From: an uncultured Pelagibacteraceae bacterium
GTDB taxonomy: Bacteria > Pseudomonadota > Alphaproteobacteria > Pelagibacterales > Pelagibacteraceae
DNA length: 64,000 nucleotides
Assembly: GCA_902629935.1 (NCBI GenBank)
Contig: CACOSU010000002.1
Coordinates: forward strand, 104,704-168,703
Direction: 5' to 3'
Every line of letters starts with the position of its first letter. The stretch's first letter is position 1. A program made the position numbers and the translations under genes. The notes beneath the pieces are model-generated. The model was not told the DNA's origin. It made no database searches and worked only from the letters and a program-made list of their open reading frames with translations. Of this stretch, positions 63,257-64,000 are shown piece by piece.

Positions 63257-64000
63257 ATGTTCCTAAAATTTGTAAAATTAGTACTAATAATATTCATATC
63301 TTATCAGACACCTTTGTATTCTAAAAGTGCTACTTTTAATGATTTCAACTCAAGAGATTTATCAAATTACTTTTCTGGAATAGTTGCATTTGAAAATCAA
63401 AATAATTCTGAAGCTTTAAAATTTTTTAATCTAACTAAAGTATTAATTAACAAACATGATAGTTATTTAAAAAGATATGTTAATTCTTTAGTTTTAGAAA
63501 ATAAAGTGCCTCAAGCAATTAACCTATTGAATAATAACGCAAATAAATCAAATTCAGATTTTTATAATGCATATATAATTTTAATAGTTGACAGTTTAAA
63601 GAAAAATAATTTTAAAAAAGCTGATGAATATCTGACTCAAAGTTTAAAATTCAAAGATGAAGATAGATTAAACCTTGTTATATTTGAAACCCTGAAACAA
63701 TATATTTACACTTTTGATAATAAAAAAATTTTAAATAATAAAAACAATTTTGGTAATTTATCTTTAATTTCTAGAACATTTCAATATTGTTATCTTGATG
63801 ATTCAAAAACTTCTTCTTACTTTTTAAATTTGATTAATAATCCGCAAGGAGATTATTCTAGGTATATTTTCTTTTACCTTAATTATTTAATTGAAAAAGA
63901 TAAATTTAATGAAGCAAGATCGGTTGCTAAACAAATTAATTATATAAATTCAACATTATTACTTTCGCAAAGCAAAAGTTGGATAGATAAAGATAAATTT
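63257..64000 (+). CDS. TPR-repeat exported protein (cut by window edge)
   Basis: 248 codons of an open frame starting at ATG 63257 and running off the right edge without a stop. A hydrophobic N-terminus (MFLKFVKLVLIIFISYQTPL) looks like a signal peptide. The rest is helical with TPR-like pairs: FSGIVAFENQNNSEALKFFN, then YLKRYVNSLVLENKVPQAIN, DSLKKNNFKKADEYLTQSL and LIEKDKFNEARSVAKQI. TPR proteins are scaffolds; the partner is unknown. The start lies 11 bases from the divergent glycosylase start. Confidence 0.8.
   Translation, partial: MFLKFVKLVLIIFISYQTPLYSKSATFNDFNSRDLSNYFSGIVAFENQNNSEALKFFNLTKVLINKHDSYLKRYVNSLVLENKVPQAINLLNNNANKSNSDFYNAYIILIVDSLKKNNFKKADEYLTQSLKFKDEDRLNLVIFETLKQYIYTFDNKKILNNKNNFGNLSLISRTFQYCYLDDSKTSSYFLNLINNPQGDYSRYIFFYLNYLIEKDKFNEARSVAKQINYINSTLLLSQSKSWIDKDKF

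Overview
The window looks like a chromosomal segment of a SAR11-clade alphaproteobacterium (Candidatus Pelagibacter or a close relative). The DNA is very AT-rich (about 30% GC by eye). Proteins are rich in Lys, Asn and Ile, and most intergenic gaps are a few bases. The gene set fits a streamlined marine alphaproteobacterium: CcrM methyltransferase, F0 with split b/b' subunits, an aa3 oxidase operon with ctaB/ctaG/SURF1, a crtI-crtB-crtY-blh retinal cluster, the DUF3035 lipoprotein behind lspA, and DUF2093. I see no tRNA, rRNA, insertion sequence, prophage or CRISPR array. Apart from the two genes cut by the window edges, every gene appears intact. No stretch over 300 bases lacks a gene.

Layout. 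1-5.3 kb: end of a GT17-like glycosyltransferase, a purine-type phosphoribosyltransferase convergent with an AzgA-like purine permease, a small lipoprotein, a heat-shock Hsp20 and oligopeptidase B. 5.3-15.9 kb: membrane J-domain protein, GT9 glycosyltransferase, DapA-family enzyme plus Cfa, a lysine-rich coiled-coil protein, small membrane and DCC proteins, TldD/PmbA, an FAD oxidoreductase, an exported protein and a YczE-type membrane protein. 15.9-20.1 kb: TypA, an overlooked 38-codon basic ORF, and GroEL/GroES. 20.1-28.6 kb: HAD phosphatase, ribF-ileS-lspA-DUF3035-pgi, rsmD-purD, DUF2093. 28.6-34.2 kb: ubiA-msbA-waaA-lpxK-lpxL, the late Kdo-lipid A pathway. 34.3-38.6 kb: DUF2721, quinone oxidoreductase, pirin, DoxX, a 62-residue protein, 2-haloacid dehalogenase, RsmE. 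38.6-46 kb: cytochrome c oxidase operon ctaC-ctaD-ctaB-(41-aa ORF)-ctaG-ctaE-surf1, then thrC and a peroxiredoxin. 46-58.6 kb: an uninterrupted minus-strand run of 15 genes, from dciA-dsbA-smc through the F0 ATP synthase genes and the retinal cluster to ispH-thrB-rnhA. 58.6-64 kb: mutY, FAD monooxygenase, ccrM, rnhB, uracil-DNA glycosylase and a truncated TPR protein.

How the genes work together. The oxidase builds the proton gradient that F0F1 uses. The carotenoid/Blh cluster lies directly behind the F0 genes and should make retinal for a rhodopsin pump, although no rhodopsin gene, crtE or F1 gene lies in the window. IspH supplies the isoprenoid precursors. Two chaperone transcription units (hsp20 and groESL) carry matching sigma-32-type promoters. 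The ccrM upstream region holds three GANTC sites, which suggests methylation feedback on the methyltransferase gene.

Most unusual: an 857-residue SMC with no visible hinge domain, clustered GANTC sites before ccrM, a hairpin covering the permease ribosome binding site, repeated convergent gene pairs whose stop codons interlock in a 4-base TTAR, and several small or lineage-restricted proteins.
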